A stretch of DNA of 30,121 bases from assembly GCA_002327885.1 (NCBI GenBank), contig DCUS01000034.1, positions 3,258 through 33,378 of the forward strand. The letters are read 5' to 3'. A program made the translations under genes and the position numbers. Of this stretch, positions 1 to 9,634 are shown piece by piece (position 1 is the first letter of the stretch; the number at the start of each line of letters is the position of its first letter). The notes beneath the pieces are model-generated. The model did no database searches and was not told the DNA's origin. It saw nothing but the letters and a program-made list of their open reading frames with translations. Source of the DNA: Syntrophaceae bacterium UBA2208 (GTDB lineage: Bacteria > Desulfobacterota > BSN033 > UBA1163).

Positions 1-1
1 A

Positions 2-1744
2 GAAATTGGAGTCTACCATTACACCGTGGAAGGTTGGGTCGATCATTTCGGAACCTGGCAAAGAGATCTGAAGAAACGATTCGATATCGGCCAGGATTTA
101 AAAGTGGATCTATGGACGGGCGCGGAATATATTGAAAGGGCCTCCGGAAAAGCTTCAAAGGAAGATCAGAACAAACTCCTTATGTTTTCTAAAATGATAA
201 AAAGGGCAAAGGAAGTGAAGGACAAGGTGACTGCCGCGCTGAGTAAAGAGTTCACGGAGTTAATGGAAATCTATGCCGATAAGACCTTTTCATCTCTTTA
301 CGAGAAGGAATTGGCAGTCGTGGTTGACCGAAAGAGAGCCCTCTACAGCGCCTGGTATGAATTATTTCCGAGATCCTTTGCTTCCGAGCCAGGTCGATAT
401 GGAACATTTAAAGATTGTGTGAAACTCCTTCCAGCGATAGCAAGAATGGGTTTTGACACTCTCTATCTTCCCCCCATTCATCCCATCGGAAGGGTGAATC
501 GGAAAGGGAAGAATAATGTCCTGAAGGTCGATCCGGAAGATGTGGGAAGCCCCTGGGCAATCGGATCGGAGGAGGGGGGACACAAATCGGTTCATCCTCA
601 ACTCGGGACCTTAGAAGATTTTGGAGATTTGGTCCAAAAAGCCAAAGAAAATGGGATGGAGATAGCGATGGACTTAGCTTTTCAATGTTCTCCCGATCAT
701 CCCTATGTCAAAGAACATCCAGATTGGTTTAGGTGGCGGCCTAATGGAACCCTCCAGTTTGCTGAGAATCCACCCAAGAAGTACGAAGATATCATCCCCC
801 TTAATTTCGAGACAGAAAAGTGGGAAGAGCTCTGGGAAGAATTGAAATCGGTCGTCCTCTTCTGGATCGAAAATGGGGTTCGTATCTTTCGAGTCGACAA
901 TCCCCATACCAAACCCTTTTCCTTCTGGGAATGGTTGATCAAGGAGATTAAAGAGAAATATCCTGATGTCATTTTTCTCTCCGAGGCCTTCACCCGACCA
1001 AAGGTGATGTACCGTCTTGCAAAAGTCGGATTTACGCAGTCTTACACTTACTTTACTTGGAGATACACAAAGAGAGAATTAATCGATTATCTTACCGAAC
1101 TGACGCAGACCGAAGTGAGGGAATATTTTCGACCCAATTTCTGGCCCAACACACCGGATATCCTTCCAGAGCATCTACAGTACGGCGGAAGACCAGCCTT
1201 TATGATCAGGCTTGTTCTCGCTGCCACCCTCTCCTCAAACTATGGCATTTATGGACCAGCCTTTGAACTCTGTGTCAATGAAGCACTTTCCGGAAAGGAG
1301 GAGTATCTCAATTCCGAAAAGTATGAGATCAAGCGCTGGGACAGGGAGAGCCCCGGACACCTTCGGGATTTCATCGCAAGGGTCAATCGGATCGGGAGGG
1401 AAAACGCTGCTCTTCAGACCACTTGGAATCTCCGTTTTTATGAATTGGATAATGATACGCTTTTATTTTATGGAAAGGCCACACACGATCTCTCTAATAT
1501 CATCCTGATGGTCGTCAACCTGGATCCATTTCATACACAGAACGGATGGGTCAGGGTTCCCATCGAGGAGTTAGGATTAGACGCCCACCAGCCCTACCTG
1601 GTTCACGACCTTCTCAGCGATGATAAATATATCTGGCAGGGAGAGAGGAATTATGTAGAGCTTAATCCGCAGGTTTTGCCTGCGAACATTTTTAGAGTGA
1701 GAAAGAGATTGAAAAGAGAAACAGATTTTGACTATTTCGTGTAA
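2..1744 (+). CDS. glgE: Alpha-1,4-glucan:maltose-1-phosphate maltosyltransferase (GlgE), 5'-partial
   Basis: GlgE (GH13_3) moves maltosyl units from alpha-maltose 1-phosphate to the non-reducing end of a growing 1,4-glucan in the cytoplasm. The frame is open from base 2. A GTG at base 26 is internal, because the preceding codons already read as family sequence, so the start lies outside the window. About 580 residues are visible against a usual 650-670, so roughly 80 N-terminal residues are missing. The GH13 barrel carries the nucleophile Asp in FRVDNPHTKP (codon 896-898) and the acid/base Glu in FLSEAFTRP (codon 983-985), both in GlgE-specific contexts. The TAA stop lies within the ribosome-binding site of the next gene, treS-mak, whose kinase half makes the maltose 1-phosphate substrate. 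This indicates coupled translation. Confidence 0.95.
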   Translation, partial: EIGVYHYTVEGWVDHFGTWQRDLKKRFDIGQDLKVDLWTGAEYIERASGKASKEDQNKLLMFSKMIKRAKEVKDKVTAALSKEFTELMEIYADKTFSSLYEKELAVVVDRKRALYSAWYELFPRSFASEPGRYGTFKDCVKLLPAIARMGFDTLYLPPIHPIGRVNRKGKNNVLKVDPEDVGSPWAIGSEEGGHKSVHPQLGTLEDFGDLVQKAKENGMEIAMDLAFQCSPDHPYVKEHPDWFRWRPNGTLQFAENPPKKYEDIIPLNFETEKWEELWEELKSVVLFWIENGVRIFRVDNPHTKPFSFWEWLIKEIKEKYPDVIFLSEAFTRPKVMYRLAKVGFTQSYTYFTWRYTKRELIDYLTELTQTEVREYFRPNFWPNTPDILPEHLQYGGRPAFMIRLVLAATLSSNYGIYGPAFELCVNEALSGKEEYLNSEKYEIKRWDRESPGHLRDFIARVNRIGRENAALQTTWNLRFYELDNDTLLFYGKATHDLSNIILMVVNLDPFHTQNGWVRVPIEELGLDAHQPYLVHDLLSDDKYIWQGERNYVELNPQVLPANIFRVRKRLKRETDFDYFV

Positions 1745-1756
1745 GGAGCCTCTTCG

Positions 1757-4700
1757 ATGCCCGAAAAGAAAATGATGACTTTTGAAGATGATCCTCTTTG
1801 GTATAAGGATGCCATTATCTATGAATTGCACGTCAAATCCTTTTACGATAGCAACGGTGACGGCATCGGTGACTTCAGGGGGCTTACCGAAAAACTCGAC
1901 TACATCGAGGATTTAGGAGTCACGACCATCTGGCTTTTGCCATTCTATCCCTCGCCCTTGAGAGACGACGGATATGATATCGCGGATTACAATAACGTTC
2001 ATTTAGATTACGGCATCCTGAGAGACTTTAAAGAATTTTTGAGGGAAGCCCACAGGCGCCACCTTCGTGTCATTACCGAACTGATCGTTAACCACACCTC
2101 TGACCAACACCCCTGGTTTAAACGATCGAGGCAGGCGAAACCTGATTCCCCCTGGAGAAACTTTTATGTGTGGAGTCACACCCCGGAAAAGTATAGAGAC
2201 GCCAGGATCATCTTTAAAGACTTTGAGACCTCCAATTGGGCCTGGGATCATACGGGGAAAGCCTACTACTGGCACCGGTTCTACTCCCATCAACCGGATT
2301 TGAACTATGATAATCCCCAGGTCAAAAAGGCTGTGTTCCGCGTTCTTGACTTCTGGCTTGACATGGGGGTCGATGGACTTCGATTGGATGCGGTTCCCTA
2401 TTTGTTCGAACGGGAAGGAACAAATTGTGAAAACCTACCCGAGACCTATACTTTTTTAAAAGAGCTAAGAGCCCACATCGATAAAAAGTTCAAGAATCGA
2501 ATGCTTCTGGCGGAGGCGAATCAATGGCCGGAGGATGCAGCTGCCTATTTCGGCATCGAGGATATATGTCACATGGCCTTTCATTTTCCCTTAATGCCGA
2601 GGATATTTATCGGTCTTCAGATGGAAGATCGCTTCCCCATCATCGATATCCTTGAACAGACCCCTTCTATTCCTTTGTCCTGTCAATGGGCTCTTTTCCT
2701 TCGAAACCATGATGAATTAACCTTGGAGATGGTCACCGATGAAGAGAGGGATTATATGTACCGGGTATATGCCAGAGACCCTCGGGCGCGGATCAATCTT
2801 GGTATCCGGAGGCGTTTGGCTCCCCTCATGGATAACAACCGGAAGAGAATCGAGCTCATGAATATGCTTCTCCTCTCCCTCCCAGGCACTCCAGTCATCT
2901 ATTACGGGGATGAGATTGGGATGGGAGACAACTACTATCTCGGCGACCGAAATGGAGTGAGAACCCCGATGCAATGGAGCCCTGACCGAAATGCAGGTTT
3001 TTCGAAGGCAAACCCACAGAAGCTTTACCTCCCGATCATCATCGACCCGGAATATCACTGCGAGGCGCTCAATGTTGAAAATCAGCAGAGGAATCCCTCC
3101 TCCCTTCTCTGGTGGATGAAGAGGGTCATTGCCCTGAGGAAAAGGTTCAAATCCTTTGGCCGGGGGACATTGGAATTTCTTCTACCAGACAATGCGAAAA
3201 TCCTCGCCTTCATTCGAAAATTTGAAGAAGAATCCATTCTCGTGGTGGTTAATCTGTCGAGATATTTTCAGGTCGTGGAGCTGGATCTTTCAAAGTATGC
3301 GGGATGTGTTCCAGAAGAGGTGGCCAGCCAAAACAGATTCCCGGTGATTAAAGAATCTCCCTATGTCATGACTCTGGGCCCTCATAACTACCTTTGGCTT
3401 TTACTGAGAAAGGAGGAAGAGGTAATCAGCATTGGGGGAGAAAGGGCTCTTCCAGAGCTTCGTACTTCGGGGAACTGGAACCGGGTGTTGGAAGGAGAGA
3501 CACTCAAAGAGTTTGAGGATGAAATTCTCCCAAACTATATCAAGGGCTGCCGCTGGTTTGGCGGAAAAGGCAAGACAATCCGCAAAGTGAATCTTGTTGA
3601 GAAAATTCCGATCACAAAAGATTCAGACCTCTCACATGCCCTTCTCCTTTCTGTGGGGTATACGGAGGGAACACGAGATCTCTATTTTCTACCCGTCTCC
3701 TTTGCATTGACGAGGAAGGGAGAGGAATCTTCTGAAGAATTTGTTGTTGAAGGTTTAAAAGTGCGGCTGGATTATGATTGGTTGACGATTAAGGCAAAGC
3801 TGATCATGGAGGAATTTCCTCAAAGTGTTATTGCGCATCTCCATGTGGGTAAGGATGAGGGGATTCTTTACGATGCTGCCTATGACAGTAAGTTTCGTGA
3901 AAGCCTTCTTTCCATCATGACACGTAGGAAGAGAATAAAAGGTGATAAGGGGGAACTGGTCGGTCTTCAGGGAAAGCGACTCAGGGAATTACAAAACGGG
4001 AAAGAGTTTCCATTCGTCTCCCAGGTGCTCAAAGCAGAACAGAGCAATACCTCTATCCTCTATGAAGACAAGTTTTATTTAAAGCTTTTCCGGAATTTGA
4101 AAGAGGGGGTGAACCCGGACCGTGAGATCACCCAATTTCTCACCGAAAAGGCGCACTTCCCATTCATCCCACCTTTTTCCGGGACGATGGAGTATCGGCG
4201 GCCAGGTTCAGAACCGATCTCCATCGGTCTGCTTCAGGGATTTGTTCAATGTCAAGGGGATGCCTGGGGTTATACCTTGGATGCCCTGGGCAGATACTTC
4301 GAACAGGTTCTATCCCGCATCCAAGAGATTCAAAAAGTTCCCATCGAGGTCGTTTCTCTTTTTGATACCAACCATGCTTCCATCCCGCCTCTGCTAAGGG
4401 AATTAACAGAGGGGCATTATCTGGAAATGGTTGCTCTTCTTGGAAAACGGACCGGAGAAATGCATCTTGCCCTTTCTTCGTCATTCGGTGAACAGGATTT
4501 TGAGCCCGAATCTTTCTCCATGCTTTATCAGAGGTCTGTTTACCAATCGATGAGAGGCTTAACCAGAAAGGTCTTTCTACTTTTGAAAAAAAATCTCAGG
4601 ACCTTGCCCAGAGAGGTCGCTGAAAAGGGAGAGCTGCTTTTAACCCTGGAAGACAGAATCCTCAATCAAATGAAAGGAATTCTCCAAAAGAAGTTTTCAG

Positions 4701-5164
4701 CCATGAAGATTAGAATTCATGGAGACTACCATTTGGGACAGGTCCTCTTCACGGGAAAAGATTTTGTGATTATCGATTTTGAGGGAGAACCCGCAAGATC
4801 CTTGAGTGAAAGAAGGATCAAGAGATCCCCACTCCGGGATGTCGCGGGGATGATCCGATCCTTCCATTATGCTACCCAATTCGCCCTTTTTAAGGAGGCT
4901 TCCATCCGGCCAGAAGACATTCCTGTTTTAGAGCCCTGGGCGAATATATGGTATCGATATATTTCAGGAGCCTTCCTCCGGTCGCACCTTGATACGACTG
5001 GAAAAGCCCCCTTTATTCCAGAAGAGAGGGAAGAATTTGAGACCATGCTGAGGGCCTTTCTGCTGGATAAGGCCATATACGAACTCGGATATGAATTGAA
5101 CAACCGCCCAGAATGGGTGATCATTCCATTGAAGGGAATCAAAGATCTATTGGAGGCGGAATGA
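1757..5164 (+). CDS. treS: Trehalose synthase / maltokinase fusion protein (TreS-Mak)
   Basis: This 1135-residue bifunctional enzyme isomerises trehalose to maltose (N-terminal half) and phosphorylates maltose with ATP to maltose 1-phosphate (C-terminal half), which feeds GlgE. Residues about 1-550 are a GH13_16 TreS domain with nucleophile D211 (GLRLDAVPY), acid/base E253 (LLAEANQW) and D319 (LRNHDEL). Residues about 590-1135 are maltokinase: an N-terminal cap (GCRWFGGKGK) and an aminoglycoside-phosphotransferase-like fold with catalytic D990 in HGDYHLGQ and metal-binding D1007 in DFEGEP. The fusion is well known in bacteria that have GlgE. ATG 1757 follows AAGGAG (1743-1748) with 8-base spacing. 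The stop overlaps the glgB start (ATGA). Confidence 0.96.
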   Translation: MPEKKMMTFEDDPLWYKDAIIYELHVKSFYDSNGDGIGDFRGLTEKLDYIEDLGVTTIWLLPFYPSPLRDDGYDIADYNNVHLDYGILRDFKEFLREAHRRHLRVITELIVNHTSDQHPWFKRSRQAKPDSPWRNFYVWSHTPEKYRDARIIFKDFETSNWAWDHTGKAYYWHRFYSHQPDLNYDNPQVKKAVFRVLDFWLDMGVDGLRLDAVPYLFEREGTNCENLPETYTFLKELRAHIDKKFKNRMLLAEANQWPEDAAAYFGIEDICHMAFHFPLMPRIFIGLQMEDRFPIIDILEQTPSIPLSCQWALFLRNHDELTLEMVTDEERDYMYRVYARDPRARINLGIRRRLAPLMDNNRKRIELMNMLLLSLPGTPVIYYGDEIGMGDNYYLGDRNGVRTPMQWSPDRNAGFSKANPQKLYLPIIIDPEYHCEALNVENQQRNPSSLLWWMKRVIALRKRFKSFGRGTLEFLLPDNAKILAFIRKFEEESILVVVNLSRYFQVVELDLSKYAGCVPEEVASQNRFPVIKESPYVMTLGPHNYLWLLLRKEEEVISIGGERALPELRTSGNWNRVLEGETLKEFEDEILPNYIKGCRWFGGKGKTIRKVNLVEKIPITKDSDLSHALLLSVGYTEGTRDLYFLPVSFALTRKGEESSEEFVVEGLKVRLDYDWLTIKAKLIMEEFPQSVIAHLHVGKDEGILYDAAYDSKFRESLLSIMTRRKRIKGDKGELVGLQGKRLRELQNGKEFPFVSQVLKAEQSNTSILYEDKFYLKLFRNLKEGVNPDREITQFLTEKAHFPFIPPFSGTMEYRRPGSEPISIGLLQGFVQCQGDAWGYTLDALGRYFEQVLSRIQEIQKVPIEVVSLFDTNHASIPPLLRELTEGHYLEMVALLGKRTGEMHLALSSSFGEQDFEPESFSMLYQRSVYQSMRGLTRKVFLLLKKNLRTLPREVAEKGELLLTLEDRILNQMKGILQKKFSAMKIRIHGDYHLGQVLFTGKDFVIIDFEGEPARSLSERRIKRSPLRDVAGMIRSFHYATQFALFKEASIRPEDIPVLEPWANIWYRYISGAFLRSHLDTTGKAPFIPEEREEFETMLRAFLLDKAIYELGYELNNRPEWVIIPLKGIKDLLEAE

Positions 5165-7113
5165 AAGGTGAGAATAAATCGAAAAAAAATGAAGCGGTAA
5201 GACACGATGTCACCCTCCTGACAGACCAGGATATCCATCTTTTTAAAGAAGGAAACCACTTCAATCTCTATCATAAATTGGGCTCTCATCACCTCACAAC
5301 CGATGGCATTGAGGGGACATACTTTGCCGTATGGGCCCCGAATGCAGAGAAGGTTTCCGTGATGGGAAACTTCAATCAATGGGATAAAGAATCCCATTCC
5401 CTCAAAGTCAGGGGAGAGGGTTCGGGAATATGGGAGGGATTCATCCCTGGCCTTTCAAATGGGGAATCTTATAAATACCACTTGATTTCCCGGTACAATG
5501 ATTATCGGGCGGATAAAGGTGATCCTTATGCCTTCCGATGGGAATGTTCTCCGAAGACCGCATCAATGGTTTGGAATCTACAATATGATTGGGGAGATGG
5601 TGAATGGATGAAGCAGAGGCGTCGATTTAATGCCCTTGGTGCTCCTTTTGCCATTTATGAAGTCCATTTGGGTTCATGGAGGCGTGTCCCTGAAGAGGAG
5701 AATCGTTTTTTAACCTATCGTGAAATCGCTTCCTATCTTGTTGACTATGTGAAAGAGATGGGATTTACTCATGTTGAATTTTTGCCCTTAATGGAACATC
5801 CCTTTTACGGTTCCTGGGGATATCAGACGATCGGTTACTTTGCGCCCACCTCCAGGTATGGTACCCCTCAAGATTTGATGTATCTAATCGATCAACTACA
5901 CCAAAACGAAATAGGCGTGATCCTTGATTGGGTCCCCTCTCACTTCCCCGATGATGAACATGGTTTGGTCTATTTTGACGGGACTTACCTCTATGAGCAC
6001 CAAGACCCAAAGAAAGGATTTCATCCTGATTGGAAGAGCTATATTTTCAATTATGGCAGAAAGGAGGTCAGGTCTTTTCTCATCAGCAATGCTCTTTTCT
6101 GGCTCGATCGATACCATATCGATGGGCTTCGAGTCGATGCGGTGGCCTCGATGCTTTACCTCGACTACGGAAGGAAGAAAGGTGAATGGATCCCCAATGA
6201 GTATGGAGGAAGGGAGAATACCGAAGCGATCACTTTCCTTGAAAGATTCAACCAAGCAGTCTATGAGGCTCATCCCGATGTTCAGACCATTGCTGAAGAG
6301 TCTACGGCATGGCCTATGGTCTCAAGGCCAATTTATGTAGGAGGGCTCGGATTTGGCATGAAATGGAATATGGGCTGGATGCATGACGCATTGGATTACA
6401 TCTCAAAGGACCCCGTTTTCAGAAAATATAACCACAATCAGCTCACCTTCAGCATCTGGTATGCCTTCTATGAAAATTTTATTCTCTCCCTCTCTCATGA
6501 CGAAGTCACTTACGGGAAAAGATCGCTTATTGGAAAGATGCCAGGAGACGAGTGGCAAAAGAGGGCTAACCTCAGGCTTTTATATGGATACATGTATGGG
6601 CACCCAGGGAAGAAACTTCTCTTCATGGGAGGAGAGTTTGGTCAATGGAGAGAATGGGTTCACGAAGAGAGTTTGGAATGGCACATCCTTCAATACCCAT
6701 CCCATCAAGAAATTCAGAAATGGGTCAAAGATCTGAACCATCTTTATCAGACGGAACCAGCCTTGCATGAACTCGATTTTCGACAGCCGGGTTTTGAGTG
6801 GGTGGATTTTCATGACTGGGAAGGAAGCATCATCAGCTTTCTCAGAAGTGGGAAAAGCCCTGAGGAGATCTTCTTGGTTATCTGTAACTTTACTCCTGTT
6901 CCAAGAATAAACTACAGAGTCGGGATTCCCCGGGGTGGACACTGGAAAGAGGTTTTGAACAGTGATGCGAGGACTTATGGTGGAAACGGTTATGGAAACT
7001 TTGGAGGGATAGAAGCCACTCCCGTGCCCTTCCATGGAAGATACCACTCCCTTTCCCTGACTTTACCCCCGCTCGGTGTTTTATTCCTCAAAAGTGAAGG
7101 ATCGCAATCATAA
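5161..7113 (+). CDS. glgB: 1,4-alpha-glucan branching enzyme (GlgB, GH13_9)
   Basis: GlgB introduces alpha-1,6 branches into the linear glucan made by GlgE. The chosen start, ATG 5161, overlaps the treS stop as ATGA and has GGAGG at 5152-5156. It gives 650 residues; the frame stays open upstream to 5113, but that part lies inside treS and is unlikely to be used. A CBM48 module occupies about residues 40-140 (YFAVWAPNAEKVSVMGNFN). The catalytic barrel has nucleophile D326 (HIDGLRVDAV), acid/base E379 (QTIAEEST) and transition-state D447 (SLSHDEV), matching D405, E458 and D526 of E. coli GlgB. The C-terminal beta domain is complete. It lacks the extra N1 domain of enterobacterial GlgB. Confidence 0.96.
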   Translation: MKGENKSKKNEAVRHDVTLLTDQDIHLFKEGNHFNLYHKLGSHHLTTDGIEGTYFAVWAPNAEKVSVMGNFNQWDKESHSLKVRGEGSGIWEGFIPGLSNGESYKYHLISRYNDYRADKGDPYAFRWECSPKTASMVWNLQYDWGDGEWMKQRRRFNALGAPFAIYEVHLGSWRRVPEEENRFLTYREIASYLVDYVKEMGFTHVEFLPLMEHPFYGSWGYQTIGYFAPTSRYGTPQDLMYLIDQLHQNEIGVILDWVPSHFPDDEHGLVYFDGTYLYEHQDPKKGFHPDWKSYIFNYGRKEVRSFLISNALFWLDRYHIDGLRVDAVASMLYLDYGRKKGEWIPNEYGGRENTEAITFLERFNQAVYEAHPDVQTIAEESTAWPMVSRPIYVGGLGFGMKWNMGWMHDALDYISKDPVFRKYNHNQLTFSIWYAFYENFILSLSHDEVTYGKRSLIGKMPGDEWQKRANLRLLYGYMYGHPGKKLLFMGGEFGQWREWVHEESLEWHILQYPSHQEIQKWVKDLNHLYQTEPALHELDFRQPGFEWVDFHDWEGSIISFLRSGKSPEEIFLVICNFTPVPRINYRVGIPRGGHWKEVLNSDARTYGGNGYGNFGGIEATPVPFHGRYHSLSLTLPPLGVLFLKSEGSQS

Positions 7114-7129
7114 GAATGGAGGACATTTA

Positions 7130-9562
7130 ATGACGGAAAGGTACATTTGCATTCACGGACACTTTTATCAACCTCCCAGAGAAAACCCCTGGCTGGAAGA
7201 TGTTGAGGTTCAAGATTCCGCCTACCCCTATCACGACTGGAATGAAAGAATCAATGCGGAATGTTATGCACGGAATACCGCCTCCCGCATCCTTGATCCG
7301 GAAAAGAAGGTGATCGATCTCATCAACAATTATTCCAGAATGAGTTTTAATTTTGGTCCAACCCTTCTCTCCTGGATGGAAAGAAATAAGCCGAAAACCT
7401 ATCAAGCCATTCTGGATGCCGATCAGTTGAGCATGGAAAGGTTTTCCGGACATGGGTCAGCTATGGCACAGGCCTACAATCATATGATCATGCCCCTTGC
7501 CAACCGAAGGGACAAGGTGACGCAGATCCGGTGGGGAATTCGGGATTTTGAAAAGAGGTTCGGAAGATTTCCCGAGGGAATGTGGCTTCCGGAGACAGCC
7601 GTCGACATGGAGACCCTTGAGATCATGGCAGAGTTTGGGATTAAGTTCACCCTGCTGGCTCCCCGGCAGGCAAAAAGGGTAAGGTGGATAAAAAAGGGTT
7701 CCAAATGGCATGATGTGAGGGAGGGAGAAATCGATCCCACGATGGCCTACCTCTGCCTCTTGCCCTCTAACAAAACAATCAACCTCTTCTTCTACGATGG
7801 ACCGATCTCCCATGACATTGCCTTTGGAGGTCTGCTGGAAAACGGCGAACACTTTGCCCACCGGTTGCTCTCTGCCTTCCATGACGCCAGGGAGTGGCCC
7901 CAGTTGGTCCATATCGCAACCGACGGGGAAAGTTACGGCCACCATCACCGTTTTGGTGAAATGGCGCTTGCCTTCTGCCTTCATTTCATCGAATCCAAGA
8001 ACCTGGCAAAGATCACCAATTATGGCGAATACCTCGAGAAACATCCCCCCACCCGCTGGGTGGAGATCTTCGACCATTCCTCCTGGAGTTGTATTCATGG
8101 GGGGGAGCGATGGAAGGAGAACTGCGGCTGTCATTCAGGCATGCACCCGGGATGGAACCAGGAATGGCGAAGACCGTTGAGGGAGGCAATGGACTGGCTG
8201 CGAGATCAACTCGCTCCCCTTTATGAGGGGAAAGGAAAAGAACATTTGAAGAATCCCTGGGAGGCAAGGGAGGACTACATTGAAGTCATTCTTAATCGAT
8301 CCGCTGAACAGGTGGAGAAGTTTTTTGAGAAAAATGCGCTCAGGGAACTTTCCAGGGAAGAAAAGAAAGAGGTTTTGAACCTTCTCGAAATACAGAAAAA
8401 TGCGATGCTCATGTACACGAGCTGTGGTTGGTTCTTCGATGAGATTTCCGGAATTGAGACGACTCAGGTAATGCGATACGCGGCCAGAGCGATTCAACTG
8501 GGAGAGGAGGCGCTGGGGGCCTCTCTCGAAAAAGAATATCTGCAGGCTCTTGAAAAAGCGCCGAGCAACCTCCCCGAATTTGAAAATGGGGCGAAGATCT
8601 ATGAGATGTTTATGAAACCCACCGCCATCGATCTTCTAAGGGTGGGCGCCCACTATGCCATCTCTTCCCTCTTTGAGGAGTATCCCGAAAGCATCCGCAT
8701 CTATTGTTTCGTTGCTGAGAGTAAGGTCTATGAGAGAATGGAAGCGGGGAAATTCCGGCTGGCCATCGGAAAAATCCGAATCCTTTCGGAGATCACCTGG
8801 GATGAAGAAATGATCAGCTTTGCCGTCCTCCACTTAGGGGACCATAGCCTGAACGGTGGAGTCCGGAGATTTATCGGGGAGGAAGCCTTCTCCACCATGC
8901 AGGGAGAAATCAAAGGGGCCTTTCACAGGGGAGATATCCCGGATGTAATCCGGCTGATGGATAAACACTTCGGGATGAACAATTATTCCTTATGGCATCT
9001 TTTCAAGGATGAGCAGAGAAAAGTTTTTCAGCAGGTGCTTCGTTCCACCATGGAGGGGATTGAAGTCTCCTTCCGGAAGATAGTTGAAGAGAACTACCCC
9101 ATCATGAACTTTCTACAGAGCTTAAAAATGCCTCTGCCCAAGCCGCTTGCGGTCGCCGCAGAGTATGTCTTCAATTTGGACCTGAGGAAAATTTTCAAAG
9201 AAGAGGATGTCCATGCAGAGAGGCTTGAGCAATTGATTCATGAGTCGAAAAGGTGGTCGTTGGAGATCGATAAACAGACGATCGGATTTGTGGCAAGGGA
9301 ATGGATCGATGCATTCATGGAGAAGGTCCAGCAGCATCCGGAGGAAATCGCATCTTATGAAAAGATGGAGAAGGTATTGGGATTATTGAACTCCTTTTCC
9401 GTCGAACCGGACCTTTGGAAAACACAGAATATCTACTTTTCGATCGGGAGGCAACATTACTGTCCGATGAAACAAAAGGCAGAAGGAGGAGACGATCTTG
9501 CCAGACGATGGGTGGAGGTTTTTAGTCGATTGGGTTCCCGGCTCCATGTTAAGGTCTCCTGA
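7130..9562 (+). CDS. Glycoside hydrolase family 57 protein with DUF3536
   Basis: This 810-residue cytoplasmic protein has a GH57 domain at about residues 1-330 and a DUF3536 helical region behind it. GH57 members are retaining alpha-glucan hydrolases or transferases (amylase, branching enzyme, 4-alpha-glucanotransferase). Visible conserved regions are HGHFYQPP (residues 9-16), the nucleophile position E155 in MWLPET and the acid/base position D265 in ATDGESYGHHH. The DUF3536 subgroup has, as far as I know, no settled substrate. ATG 7130 is chosen because it follows TGGAGGA with good spacing; an earlier TTG at 7076 lies inside glgB. Last place in the GlgE operon suggests trimming or remodelling of the glucan. 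There is no signal peptide. Confidence 0.9.
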   Translation: MTERYICIHGHFYQPPRENPWLEDVEVQDSAYPYHDWNERINAECYARNTASRILDPEKKVIDLINNYSRMSFNFGPTLLSWMERNKPKTYQAILDADQLSMERFSGHGSAMAQAYNHMIMPLANRRDKVTQIRWGIRDFEKRFGRFPEGMWLPETAVDMETLEIMAEFGIKFTLLAPRQAKRVRWIKKGSKWHDVREGEIDPTMAYLCLLPSNKTINLFFYDGPISHDIAFGGLLENGEHFAHRLLSAFHDAREWPQLVHIATDGESYGHHHRFGEMALAFCLHFIESKNLAKITNYGEYLEKHPPTRWVEIFDHSSWSCIHGGERWKENCGCHSGMHPGWNQEWRRPLREAMDWLRDQLAPLYEGKGKEHLKNPWEAREDYIEVILNRSAEQVEKFFEKNALRELSREEKKEVLNLLEIQKNAMLMYTSCGWFFDEISGIETTQVMRYAARAIQLGEEALGASLEKEYLQALEKAPSNLPEFENGAKIYEMFMKPTAIDLLRVGAHYAISSLFEEYPESIRIYCFVAESKVYERMEAGKFRLAIGKIRILSEITWDEEMISFAVLHLGDHSLNGGVRRFIGEEAFSTMQGEIKGAFHRGDIPDVIRLMDKHFGMNNYSLWHLFKDEQRKVFQQVLRSTMEGIEVSFRKIVEENYPIMNFLQSLKMPLPKPLAVAAEYVFNLDLRKIFKEEDVHAERLEQLIHESKRWSLEIDKQTIGFVAREWIDAFMEKVQQHPEEIASYEKMEKVLGLLNSFSVEPDLWKTQNIYFSIGRQHYCPMKQKAEGGDDLARRWVEVFSRLGSRLHVKVS

Positions 9563-9634
9563 TATTTACCTTATTTTTAATTTTACGGATAAATACTAAC
9601 TCAATGAAAATTTGATACAAATAATTTGTGGTCG

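Noticed and set aside
4867..5397. 176-codon minus-strand frame across the treS/glgB junction
   Set aside because: Antisense to two well-supported genes and not recognisable as a protein.
7457..8134. 225-codon minus-strand frame inside the GH57 gene
   Set aside because: Shadow of a long real gene; no domain, no ribosome-binding site and no independent promoter.
9563..9634. Possible promoter for livH (TTGATA-like hexamer at 9612)
   Set aside because: No -10 box at acceptable spacing before the start codon; the AT-rich sequence gives many chance matches.
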